From NCBI GenBank assembly GCA_016303265.1, contig JAEDLZ010000015.1, forward strand, positions 1 through 22,096: a DNA stretch of 22,096 nt, written 5' to 3'. Positions within the stretch are counted from its first letter, which is position 1, and each line of letters begins with the position of its first letter. The position numbers and the translations under genes are program-made. Below, piece by piece: positions 1 through 7,136 of this stretch. Source of the stretch: Clostridiales bacterium (GTDB taxonomy: Bacteria > Bacillota > Clostridia > Monoglobales > Monoglobaceae). The notes beneath the pieces are model-generated. The model was given only the letters and a program-made list of their open reading frames with translations, had not been told where the DNA came from and did not search any database.

Positions 1-103
1 GAAATTGAGAAGTTATAATGAATAGATTTTCGGACTATTTTTCAAATTACATAATACAAATTCATAATACATTCAGTAATAAACCTAAAAATACAACAAT
101 AAT

Positions 104-566
104 CTATTTCATATTGATACACTTTGTTTCTTCATGTTTCTGTTTACAACCATAACTACAATAAAGAGACCCACATACTTTACATTTATACACTGCTTTA
201 TAATTACTATGAAGAAATCACTAATTCTCATTCAATCATTCAAAAGGATATCCACAAATAGAACAAAACTTACGAGGAGGATATCTACTTGGTTTTGCTG
301 CTGCTGAAATATAACAAGGTAAACCAACTGCTTCTTTACTATTCTTCTATTCCTTCTTCAATTTTTATATTCAATACATCTTGAAATACAATCTTTGCAA
401 ATTTTAAAATAGGTACTGTAGATCTATAAACACTCATTCATGAACTACATTCATACAATGGTTTTCCACGTAATGTTTCTTTCCTTCTTTTAGAACGAAC
501 TGTTAGATCCTATTGATTATATTATATATAAAAAAGAATACATCATCTTCTTCATTATATATCTTA
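104..566 (-). CDS. Partial eukaryotic-type HIT zinc-finger protein (ZNHIT1/Vps71-like), interrupted
   Basis: Translating the minus strand gives PSRYPPRKFCSICGYP (about 296-245), then VYKCKVCGSLYC and SYGCKQKHEETKC, ending at a TAG at 104-106. The C-x2-C ... C-x2-C-x4-C-x3-C-x3-H-x3-C spacing is that of the zf-HIT finger, and the run resembles the C-terminus of ZNHIT1/Vps71, a subunit of SWR1/SRCAP chromatin remodelers. I know of no bacterial zf-HIT family with this neighbourhood. Upstream codons give a basic stretch VRSKRRKETLRGKPLYE and PILKFAKIVFQD. The frame holds only if two GT...TAG intervals (510-541 and 347-377) are removed as introns. TGA codons at 438-440 and 236-238, plus TAG/TGA just after the latter, remain unexplained: further introns, codon reassignment, sequencing error or decay are all possible. 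The N-terminus is lost at the junction near 566. Confidence 0.6.
347..377 (-). other. Candidate 31-nt spliceosomal intron
   Basis: On the minus strand it starts GTATTG and ends GAATAG. Excising it converts a frameshift plus TAG/TAA stops into the continuous reading KIVFQD-KNSKEAVGLPCYIS leading into the zinc finger. The shared GTATT start and ATAG end with the 32-nt interval support a common splice consensus. It is inferred from frame restoration only. Confidence 0.4.
510..541 (-). other. Candidate 32-nt spliceosomal intron
   Basis: On the minus strand this interval starts GTATTC and ends CAATAG, and is almost pure A/T between. Removing it joins NEEDD to DLTVRSKRRKE in one frame and deletes an in-frame TAG at 510-512. 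Its size and ends match the second candidate at 347-377. Introns near 30 nt are known in Blastocystis and in some ciliates; assignment to either is not possible here. Confidence 0.35.
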
Positions 567-757
567 TCGACGCCCTTGCCGCAAGCTTTATCAATAACGC
601 GTTTATTCTGAAGCTTGTTGAATGGGTTTCCATTCTGTCACGCTATGACGAAATGCAGACAGGCATACTTGACATGGGCAGCGTTCTTTATTATCTGAGT
701 CTGACCTTTACCTTCCTTTTCCTTACGGTGAGGGTTATTGACCACAGAAGATATTAA
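560..757 (+). CDS. GldF-like ABC-2 permease, C-terminal remnant
   Basis: The reading frame from about 560 encodes a short hydrophobic segment, then ILSRYDEMQTGILDMGSVLYY, a last membrane segment LTFTFLFLTV, and ends RVIDHRRY before TAA. That tail is typical of the membrane subunit of Gld-type ABC exporters (ABC-2 family), which in Clostridia sits just before a GldG-like partner, as here. Only about 65 residues survive; the rest, normally some 200 further residues with five membrane helices, is absent because the sequence to the left is foreign. The frame is open back to 494, but 494-559 reads better as part of the eukaryotic-like segment. The stop codon overlaps the ribosome site of the next gene, so the two were co-translated. 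The cognate ATPase gene would lie further upstream in the true genome. Confidence 0.7.
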   Translation, partial: YLIDALAASFINNAFILKLVEWVSILSRYDEMQTGILDMGSVLYYLSLTFTFLFLTVRVIDHRRY

Positions 758-770
758 GGAGGTGCCGAAA

Positions 771-2147
771 GTGAACAAGAAACATTTTAACTTCAAGGTT
801 TATTCAATATTTATAACCGCCGCCGTAGTTATAGGCGTTATACTGCTTAACACCATTGCGGGGATTTTCCTTGCGAGCCACCCCGTTAAAGCCGACCTTA
901 CAAAATCACGGGTTTACACTCTGTCCGACCGTACAAAAGAAGTCGTTAAAAATCTCAAGGAACCGGTTTTTGCATATGTTCTTTTCTCGGAGGAAATGAG
1001 CGAGGAATATTATCATGTAAAGGACATTATGGAGCAGTACGACGCTCTCGGCGACAACTTCAAAGTTTCCTACCGCGACCCCTATGCCGACTACGATTTT
1101 CTCAAGGAATACACGGAAAAGGGGCTCAGTCTTTCGGACGGTACAATTATTATCCGGTGCGGCGAAAAGCTTCGCACTTTGTATGTTGAAGATTTCTACA
1201 CCGGTACCTACGGCGAGTACTGTTCCCTTGAAAGAATGCTTACAGCGGCAATTGCCCGCATAACGGGCGAGGACAGCGGAAAAATATATTTTGTCACCAA
1301 CCATGGTGAGGAATATTCTGATTTTGCGAGCTTTCTTGAAGCAAATATGCTGGATTGGGCATTGCTTGACCTTGACAATCTCATAGCAAACTCAAAGGTT
1401 ATCCCAAGGGACGCAGACATGATAATCGTCATTGCCCCACAATACGATTTTTCGGAGACGGAGCTCGCTTTAATCGACGGCTATCTCGAAGACGACGGCA
1501 AAGCAATCTTTTCCTTCTATTACAACTACGGCGAAATGCCCCTTATATACAGCTATTTAAGCCAAGCATGGGGGCTTGAGATAAACCATCAGAGCATTTT
1601 GGAAGGGAACAAATCGTACACTATTCAGACCCAAAACGGCGAGCAGATGGACACGGCAAAGCTCCAAAGCCATATAACCACGGACAGGCTCATTTCAAGA
1701 GAGCTTACCTATGTTGACCCTCAGGCTATGCCTATAGGTCAATCCGAAAGCAATGCAAATTATGCAACGGTTACCTCTCTGGCAAAAACCTCATCGCTTT
1801 CCATGACCCCGGACGGAGAAAAGGGTCCCTTCGATGTTGCAGCTATTTCAGAAACCACATCCAACAGGGATTCAAAGGTCATGATTGTGGGTTCTGTCAT
1901 TTCAATGGTGGACTTGTCAATCAATCAGGCGTCGAATCTTGCAAACGGGGACTTTATTTTAAATGCCATTGACTATATGACGAGCAATGAAAGCTCAATG
2001 GATATTCGTTCCAAGGATGTTTCCACTTCCTCCATGACCATGACCCAAACCCAGGTAAATGTTGTTTATTACCTTCTTAAACTTGCAATTCCGCTTGTTA
2101 TTATTGCATTGGGTATTATCATTTGGCTTAGGAGGAGATATAAATAA
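771..2147 (+). CDS. GldG-like ABC transport auxiliary protein
   Basis: This 458-residue protein has one N-terminal membrane helix (about residues 9-36), a long extracytoplasmic part, and one C-terminal helix (about 431-452) followed by RRRYK. The segment after the first helix, KADLTKSRVYTLSDRTKEVV, is the hallmark start of the GldG/ABC auxiliary family (PF09822-like), and VTNHGEEY matches the conserved glycine-histidine-glycine turn of that domain. I chose the GTG at 771 because AAGGAGGT (756-763) lies 8 bases before it; a TTG at 738 is in frame but has no such site. It follows the permease remnant directly and overlaps the DUF4340 gene by one base. Such three-gene sets encode an uncharacterised exporter; in Bacteroidetes the relatives serve gliding motility, but nothing suggests that role here. 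The substrate is unknown. Confidence 0.85.
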   Translation: MNKKHFNFKVYSIFITAAVVIGVILLNTIAGIFLASHPVKADLTKSRVYTLSDRTKEVVKNLKEPVFAYVLFSEEMSEEYYHVKDIMEQYDALGDNFKVSYRDPYADYDFLKEYTEKGLSLSDGTIIIRCGEKLRTLYVEDFYTGTYGEYCSLERMLTAAIARITGEDSGKIYFVTNHGEEYSDFASFLEANMLDWALLDLDNLIANSKVIPRDADMIIVIAPQYDFSETELALIDGYLEDDGKAIFSFYYNYGEMPLIYSYLSQAWGLEINHQSILEGNKSYTIQTQNGEQMDTAKLQSHITTDRLISRELTYVDPQAMPIGQSESNANYATVTSLAKTSSLSMTPDGEKGPFDVAAISETTSNRDSKVMIVGSVISMVDLSINQASNLANGDFILNAIDYMTSNESSMDIRSKDVSTSSMTMTQTQVNVVYYLLKLAIPLVIIALGIIIWLRRRYK

Positions 2148-3823
2148 TGGATAACAGCGAAAACAGACTTGTTGAAGGCGAATCGACTGCGGCGGGCTCT
2201 GCGGCGAACCCTGCGAACGGCACGGCGGCAGATTTTTCGGACGTCACGGCGGCGAGCCCTGCGGACGGCATTGCCAAAACAGAAACGCCCGGCAGCTCCG
2301 AGCCCGAGCACACTCTTCCGAAGAAAAAGATTATTGCCGCAGCCCTGATAATAGTTATTCTTTTGGGGCTGGGCGGCTTCTACTATTTCATAAAGGACCG
2401 TATGCCAAGCCCAACGGAAGAAAGCCGTGAAAACAACGGGGCGGAGCTTTTGTCTGCAAAAATTTCGGACATTTTCAATGTTTCCGTCAAAACGGACAGC
2501 GACGAATTTACAGTAACTCAGAAAAACGGCAGTATAACCATTTCGCCCGAGACCGAAAATATAAGTCCGCAGGCGCTCTCCTACTATCTTGAGCAGTTTA
2601 CGCTCATAAATTCCGTCCGTGAAATCAAGAACGGTGTAGAAAAGCTTTCCGAATACGGAATCAGCGAGAATAACAACTATTTTGAGGTAACCTTAAAGGA
2701 CAAATCAAAGCATCGCTTTTGCATCGGGAAATCCGTAAGTCAGGGGTATTATTACTGTCTTACGGCGTCCGATAACAAAGTGTGGATTGTGTCCTCCTCT
2801 GTGGCTGTTGAACCTCTGAAAATGCCTGCTGCCGATAACCTTAATAATGACACTCCCGCAATTTCCATCGACCAAAATAATATATATGCCGTCAGCCTTA
2901 AAAACGGCGGCAAGGATATTATGGCCGTAAAGCGCGTGGGAGAAAGCACCGCTCTTCCGTATAATTTTTACAGTTCCTATGAGCTTACCTATCCCGTTGA
3001 GGACATTGCCTACGGAACGGATTTTTCCAATTTTCTTAAATCCGTTGCAGTCAGCATAACACCTATCGGGCACATGGGAGAGGCAAATGCCGAAAACTGC
3101 GCAAAATACGGTATCGGCGAGGGATACACGGTTGTAATTAAGGACAGTTCAAAAACCCATACCATAACTCTGGGAAACAAAACCGACCTGGGCGTTTATA
3201 TGACCTACAACGATTATCCTTACATCTATCTTGTTTCCGAGGAATTGTACAATGCGGTTGAAAATGTTGACCCGCTTAAATTTATAACACCGTACATTGA
3301 CCTGTACAAGGCGGATGATATAAGTAAAATTGTTGTAAAAACCGGCAAAAACGAATATACCTTAGGCATTGACAATTCAAACGGGAAGTATTCATTAAAC
3401 GGCGCCGAGCTGTCTGCCGACGGCTTTAACGAAATTTTTGACCGCCTTACGGACATAACAAGCTACGCATCTCCCGAAGCAAATCCAGCGGCAGGGAGCG
3501 AGGTATGCAGTATTCTCTTCACGCTCAGCGACGGAACAACCTATACCCGTTCGTATTATGACTGCGGAAGCGATTTAGTGTATATGACCACAAGAAGCAG
3601 CGGTATATCCTGCACTGTAAAAAAAGCTGCGGTTGATTCAATGATAGCAGGTATCGAAAACGGCGGTGCAGACAAAGCTTCATCTACCGCGGTGCAAACA
3701 GTTTCAGACGAGAGGCAAAGCGGCTCTTCCTTTCCCGTCATGCCGACGGTATGTATTGCCGCAGTCGTAATTCTTGCGGCAGTTCTTGCCATAATCATTC
3801 TCAAAAAGAAAAATGTTAAATAA
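2147..3823 (+). CDS. DUF4340 membrane protein of the Gld-type ABC locus
   Basis: The protein has 558 residues. An Ala/Thr/Gly-rich cytoplasmic tail (1-55) precedes a membrane helix (about 62-82), a large exterior domain, and a second helix near the C-terminus (about 534-554) ending in KKKNVK. The exterior part carries repeated two-layer motifs such as EKLSEYGISENNNYFEVTL and a later AKYGIGEGYTV copy, with strands around GKSVSQGYY and GNKTDLGVYMTY. This Y/LGL-type repeat pattern is characteristic of DUF4340, a family regularly placed after GldF/GldG genes. Translation is coupled: its ATG shares a base with the preceding TAA, and GGAGGAG lies within the end of the previous gene. A strong terminator follows directly. 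Its function is not known; a role in the exporter complex is inferred from context. Confidence 0.85.
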   Translation: MDNSENRLVEGESTAAGSAANPANGTAADFSDVTAASPADGIAKTETPGSSEPEHTLPKKKIIAAALIIVILLGLGGFYYFIKDRMPSPTEESRENNGAELLSAKISDIFNVSVKTDSDEFTVTQKNGSITISPETENISPQALSYYLEQFTLINSVREIKNGVEKLSEYGISENNNYFEVTLKDKSKHRFCIGKSVSQGYYYCLTASDNKVWIVSSSVAVEPLKMPAADNLNNDTPAISIDQNNIYAVSLKNGGKDIMAVKRVGESTALPYNFYSSYELTYPVEDIAYGTDFSNFLKSVAVSITPIGHMGEANAENCAKYGIGEGYTVVIKDSSKTHTITLGNKTDLGVYMTYNDYPYIYLVSEELYNAVENVDPLKFITPYIDLYKADDISKIVVKTGKNEYTLGIDNSNGKYSLNGAELSADGFNEIFDRLTDITSYASPEANPAAGSEVCSILFTLSDGTTYTRSYYDCGSDLVYMTTRSSGISCTVKKAAVDSMIAGIENGGADKASSTAVQTVSDERQSGSSFPVMPTVCIAAVVILAAVLAIIILKKKNVK

Positions 3824-3827
3824 ATTT

Positions 3828-3866
3828 AAGTATGCCCCGTTTTAACAGGTGGGGCATACTTTACAT
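3828..3866 (+). terminator. Rho-independent terminator after the Gld/DUF4340 operon
   Basis: A perfect 11-bp stem AAGTATGCCCC / GGGGCATACTT (3828-3838 and 3851-3861) with a 12-base loop begins four bases after the stop codon. The T-run is short because the candidate Pho-box array begins at the same point. Confidence 0.85.
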
Positions 3867-3916
3867 ATTTTTCATATTTTACATAAATTTAACATATATC
3901 TCTTGCAGATTTTACA
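3860..3916 (+). promoter_or_regulatory. Candidate Pho-box array (PhoP/PhoB sites)
   Basis: TTTACA at 3878, TTAACA at 3889 and TTTACA at 3911 are spaced 11 and 22 bases apart, so they share one helical phase; another TTTACA at 3860 is out of phase. Firmicute PhoP binds direct repeats of TT(A/T)ACA on an 11-bp period upstream of phosphate-starvation genes. The array stands before a phosphate transporter gene and a PhoB-like regulator gene, which is where such sites would be expected. Assignment is by pattern and context. Confidence 0.6.
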
Positions 3917-3931
3917 CGACTGTTGTAGTAT
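3903..3931 (+). promoter_or_regulatory. Possible promoter of the phosphate operon
   Basis: TTGCAG (3903-3908) and TAGTAT (3926-3931) are 17 bases apart. Both match the sigma-70 consensus only partly, as expected for an activator-dependent promoter, and the last TTTACA repeat lies between them. It would give a leader of about 270 bases. Confidence 0.35.
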
Positions 3932-4126
3932 CTGTATGGTAACTTTTCAGAAATTTATGTAAATAATATGATAAACTATGCCATTTCTTTAACGGATTTG
4001 ATTTTGTGCGCATTTCATGCACGGCTCTTCTTTTATCCGATTTTAATTAAGATGCCGGCTGCAGCTGTTTTTTCATCGGATGAGAAAATACACACTCGTT
4101 GACAGATGAGGGGGCAAAAGCGTCGG

Positions 4127-4167
4127 GGCGGTTGCGGATTAACTTTATCCGCCGGGTAAGAAGCGCC
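4127..4167 (+). promoter_or_regulatory. GC-rich structured leader of the phosphate transporter
   Basis: In an otherwise AT-rich gap, a GC-rich block holds the hairpin GCGGAT / ATCCGC (4134-4139 and 4147-4152, 7-base loop), flanked by GGCG (4127-4130) and CGCC (4164-4167), which could pair around it. It ends 45 bases before the start codon. I could not match it to a riboswitch class. The rest of the gap (3932-4126) shows nothing I recognise. Confidence 0.3.
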
Positions 4168-4212
4168 GGAATTTCAATTCTGATTGCGGGCATAAAAGCT
4201 ACGGAGGTTGTT

Positions 4213-5970
4213 ATGGACTTTTTTTCTATTCTTACTTTAATCGGCGGACTTGCCTTATTCCTATACGGTATGGATGTTATGGGCGACAGTCTGGGAAAGC
4301 TTTCCGGCGGCAAGCTTGAATCCATTCTCGAAAGACTGACCTCAAACCGTTTTAACGGCTTCTTTTTAGGTCTGCTGGTTACAGCCGTTATCCAGAGTTC
4401 GTCAGCAACGACCGTTATGTTGGTGGGTTTTGTTAACTCGGGCATTATGAAGCTCGGACAGACAATCAGCATAATTATGGGCGCAAACATCGGAACGACC
4501 GTTACCGCCTGGCTCATAAGCCTTCAGGGAATTGAAAGCGCGAATTTTATTATTCAGCTTTTCAAGCCGACCTCTTTTTCACCCGTTCTCGCTTTTATCG
4601 GGCTTATTTTTACTCTTTCCAAAAGCGACAAAAAGAAAAATATCGGCGCCCTTCTTCTCGGCTTTGCCATTCTCATGTTCGGCATGGAAATGATGAGCGG
4701 TTCTATGGAGGGATTCAAGGACAGCGCCTCATTTATAAAAATTCTGACGATGTTTAAAAACCCGATATTCGGCATTATTTGCGGAACACTTCTCACCGCA
4801 ATAATCCAGAGTTCATCCGCCTCTGTGGGAATTTTGCAGGCTCTTTCCGTTACGGGTGTTATTAACTACTCTATTGCACTCCCGATTATTCTCGGACAGA
4901 ATATAGGTACAACAATAACCCCTATTCTGTCCGCTATAACGGGCAACAAGAATGCAAAACGGGTGGCGTTCTCCTGCCTTTATATAAAGCTTTTGGGAGT
5001 TATAATTATCGGAATCGGATTTTATATTCTCAATTATTGTATAGGCTTTACTTTTATGGACGACACTGCCGGCTTTATAGGAATCGCCTTTGTTCATACC
5101 ATGTTCAATGTCCTGTCCACCGTTATCCTGATTCCGTTCACGAAATCCATTGAACGCTTTGCCTGCTTCGTAATACGGGATAAGGAAAGTGATGAGGACG
5201 AGGCTTACAATCCGCTGGAAACTCTGGACGACCGTTTCTTATCCTATCCGTCCTATGCGATTGAGCGCAGCCGCAATCTTGTTGTCGACATGGCGCAGAC
5301 CGCCGCAAATTCTTTTATTGCCGCAACGGAGCTTATTAACCATTATGACAAGGAAAAGGCAGACCGGATTCACAAAAATGAAAAGAAAATAGACACATAT
5401 GAGGACAAGATAAGCTCATATTTGGTTAAACTGGCAGGAAGGCATCTTTCTGTTCAGGAAAGTGAAGATTCAACAAAGCTTCTTCATATAATCGGCGATA
5501 TAGAGCGAATCGGCGACCATGCGGAAAATCTTGTTAAGGTTGCGGATGAAATTTATCAGAAAAAGCTTAAATTCTCTGACGAGGCAAAGCATGAAATTGA
5601 TACCATTACAGCAGCGGTCTGTGAAATTCTTGATATAACAATGTCCGCGCTGAAAAATGACGATATAGAAACGGCAAAGCATATTGAGCCGCTTGAACAG
5701 ATAATCGACCGTCTTAAGCATAAGCTCAAAAACCGCCACTTTGCAAGGCTTCAGGCAGGGAAATGCACCATTGAGCTGGGTTTCGTATTTTCCGACCTCC
5801 TTGCAAACTACGAAAGAGTTGCCGACCATTGTTCAAATATAGGCGTATGTATTATTCAGATTGCCAATGATTCTTTTGATACTCACGAATATCTGCACAA
5901 TGTCAAGCACAACGGCGACAATGAATTTTTCTCGCAGTATGACTTCTATAAGGAAAAGTACAGCATCTAA
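4213..5970 (+). CDS. Na+/phosphate cotransporter with C-terminal PhoU-like domain
   Basis: This 585-residue inner-membrane protein belongs to the Na/Pi-cotransporter II (PhoU-fused) family and probably imports phosphate with sodium. The two inverted repeats each carry the signature QSSSA (residues 61-65 and 199-203), followed by membrane segments. From about residue 355 to 560 the chain is soluble and helical, with EDKISSYLVKLAGRHLS, DIERIGDHAENL and ERVADHCSNIGVCI, the paired E-R-x-x-D-H motifs of PhoU domains. I chose the ATG at 4213 because GGAGG lies five bases upstream; the frame is open further upstream but has no ribosome site there, and the extra residues are charged. The response regulator gene follows after about 30 bases, so the pair forms an operon, behind the candidate Pho boxes. 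Function is confident; ion specificity is inferred from the family. Confidence 0.92.
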   Translation: MDFFSILTLIGGLALFLYGMDVMGDSLGKLSGGKLESILERLTSNRFNGFFLGLLVTAVIQSSSATTVMLVGFVNSGIMKLGQTISIIMGANIGTTVTAWLISLQGIESANFIIQLFKPTSFSPVLAFIGLIFTLSKSDKKKNIGALLLGFAILMFGMEMMSGSMEGFKDSASFIKILTMFKNPIFGIICGTLLTAIIQSSSASVGILQALSVTGVINYSIALPIILGQNIGTTITPILSAITGNKNAKRVAFSCLYIKLLGVIIIGIGFYILNYCIGFTFMDDTAGFIGIAFVHTMFNVLSTVILIPFTKSIERFACFVIRDKESDEDEAYNPLETLDDRFLSYPSYAIERSRNLVVDMAQTAANSFIAATELINHYDKEKADRIHKNEKKIDTYEDKISSYLVKLAGRHLSVQESEDSTKLLHIIGDIERIGDHAENLVKVADEIYQKKLKFSDEAKHEIDTITAAVCEILDITMSALKNDDIETAKHIEPLEQIIDRLKHKLKNRHFARLQAGKCTIELGFVFSDLLANYERVADHCSNIGVCIIQIANDSFDTHEYLHNVKHNGDNEFFSQYDFYKEKYSI

Positions 5971-5999
5971 AAAGCTGAGACTATGCGGAGGTGAAGCCC

Positions 6000-6668
6000 T
6001 TGAGCAAGATTTTCTATGTTGAAGACGATACCAATATAAGAGAGCTGGTCGAGTATACCTTAGCTTCGTCGGGTTTTGAAGTCATGGGATTTGAGCTTGC
6101 CCGAGACTTCTTTAATCAGCTTAAATCAGACAAACCCGACCTTATTTTGCTTGATGTTATGCTTCCGGACAAGGACGGGCTTACAATTCTGAAGGAGCTT
6201 CGAAGCCGAGGTGAGTGGAAAGCAATCCCGATTATTATGCTTACCGCAAAATCGGAGCAGCTTGATAAAATCAAGGGTCTTGACGAGGGCGCAGACGACT
6301 ACATAACCAAGCCTTTTGACATAATTGAGCTTATATCCCGCATCAAGGCTGTTCTAAGGCGCACCCGTCCGGAAGAAGATACGATAATATATAAAAATCT
6401 TATTCTCAGCAAAAAAAGCCGCCGGGTTTCGGTATTTGGGGAGACTGTTGCCCTCACTTTCAAGGAGTTTGAGCTTTTGTACAATCTCCTTTTAAACCGG
6501 GGAATTGTTTTATCCCGGGATACGCTTATGAATCTTGTATGGGGAACCGATTTTGAGGGTGAAACACGCACCGTTGATGTTCATATAAGAACTCTTCGCC
6601 AAAAGCTCGGCAAATGTGGCGAGTATATTAAAACCGTCCGCAATGTGGGCTATAAAATTGATAAATAA
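6000..6668 (+). CDS. PhoB/OmpR-family response regulator
   Basis: The 222-residue protein has an N-terminal receiver domain and a C-terminal winged helix. Visible receiver residues are the acidic pair in YVEDD, the phospho-acceptor Asp52 in LILLDVMLPD, Thr82 in MLTAK and Lys104 in YITKPFD. The DNA-binding half has the OmpR/PhoB features LTFKEFELLYNLLLN, a VWG turn and the recognition region TRTVDVHIRTLRQKLG. I prefer the TTG at 6000 because GGAGG (5987-5991) precedes it by 8 bases; the in-frame GTG at 5991 overlaps that site. Its position behind a phosphate transporter and a Pho-box-like array suggests it is the PhoB/PhoP regulator and possibly autoregulated. No histidine kinase gene follows, so the partner must be encoded elsewhere. 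Confidence 0.9.
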   Translation: MSKIFYVEDDTNIRELVEYTLASSGFEVMGFELARDFFNQLKSDKPDLILLDVMLPDKDGLTILKELRSRGEWKAIPIIMLTAKSEQLDKIKGLDEGADDYITKPFDIIELISRIKAVLRRTRPEEDTIIYKNLILSKKSRRVSVFGETVALTFKEFELLYNLLLNRGIVLSRDTLMNLVWGTDFEGETRTVDVHIRTLRQKLGKCGEYIKTVRNVGYKIDK

Positions 6669-7034
6669 TACCTTAATCGGTCAAATTATAATTTAAACCT
6701 TCTTTAGACAGACTTTAAATCCGCAAAAATAATTTAATCCTGCTAAAACAGATTTGATATAAAAACGGCTCTCTTAAGAGCATAATTAAAGCAGAAAAAC
6801 AGACAATTTCCCTGTCGGAACGGATTAAGCTCCCAAGCTTTAGATTTTTGGTCTGATATTGATATGTACTCCCTCTACGGTTTTGTCCAGTAAAGGGGAC
6901 ACATATCAATATCATATTTAAGTGTATGTTCATTTCCTGTCGAAAATTGTCCGTTTTTCGATTCTTAGCGGCAGAGGCTGCAGCGAAATGATTTTTAAGC
7001 AGCAATTTGCACAAAATAGTTTTACGGGCAAACG
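6669..7034. other. Non-coding stretch between convergent operons
   Basis: No convincing gene is present: the longest minus-strand frame (6715-7014) has no ribosome site and no recognisable domain. The stretch holds a small hairpin GCTCT / AGAGC (around 6769-6782) and the long inverted repeat described separately. Confidence 0.6.
6854..6914. repeat. Long inverted repeat with internal stem
   Basis: TGATATTGATATGT (6854-6867) and ACATATCAATATCA (6901-6914) are perfect 14-bp arms around a 33-base loop. Inside the loop, TCCC (6870-6873) can pair with GGGA (6896-6899), lengthening the stem. There is no flanking T-run, so it is unlikely to be a simple terminator. It could be a miniature mobile element or a small RNA; neither is shown. 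Confidence 0.6.
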
Positions 7035-7083
7035 AAAAAATCCCCGAAAACAGTCTTAATCCGGCTGTTTTCGGGGATTTTTT
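7035..7083. terminator. Bidirectional terminator
   Basis: A perfect 19-bp stem (7035-7053 and 7065-7083) with arms AAAAAATCCCCGAAAACAG and its complement, 11-base loop, is A-rich on one side and T-rich on the other. It can end transcripts from both sides: the phosphate operon on plus and the lipid kinase/phosphatase operon on minus. Confidence 0.85.
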
Positions 7084-7136
7084 GTTTAGTGCCGTTACGA
7101 GGCTGTTTTGCTGCGGCCCCTTTAAATCTGCTTAGT

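Larger units (their letters stand above)
1..566. other. AT-rich foreign-looking segment ending in an abrupt junction
   Basis: This stretch is much richer in A and T than everything to its right, lacks bacterial ribosome sites, and contains no intact bacterial gene on either strand. Its recognisable content is a eukaryotic-type zinc-finger gene on the minus strand (separate entry). Positions 1-103 lie beyond that gene's apparent stop and hold nothing I recognise. The change to bacterial codon use falls between about 560 and 570, inside the permease reading frame. I infer a chimeric join rather than a natural insertion, because the bacterial gene is cut mid-domain and no mobile-element ends or target duplications are visible. 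Confidence 0.7.

Noticed and set aside
494..559. Leftward extension of the permease reading frame
   Set aside because: The frame stays open by chance; these bases read better on the minus strand as an exon end and a 32-nt intron, and codon use is not bacterial.
738..770. Upstream TTG start of the GldG-like gene
   Set aside because: It overlaps the permease end and has no ribosome site, whereas AAGGAGGT is well placed for the GTG at 771.
4099..4212. N-terminal extension of the phosphate transporter
   Set aside because: It would start at a TTG with no ribosome site and add charged residues before a normal family N-terminus; the ATG at 4213 has GGAGG.
6715..7014. Minus-strand 99-codon frame
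   Set aside because: No ribosome site or domain, and it runs through the inverted repeat.
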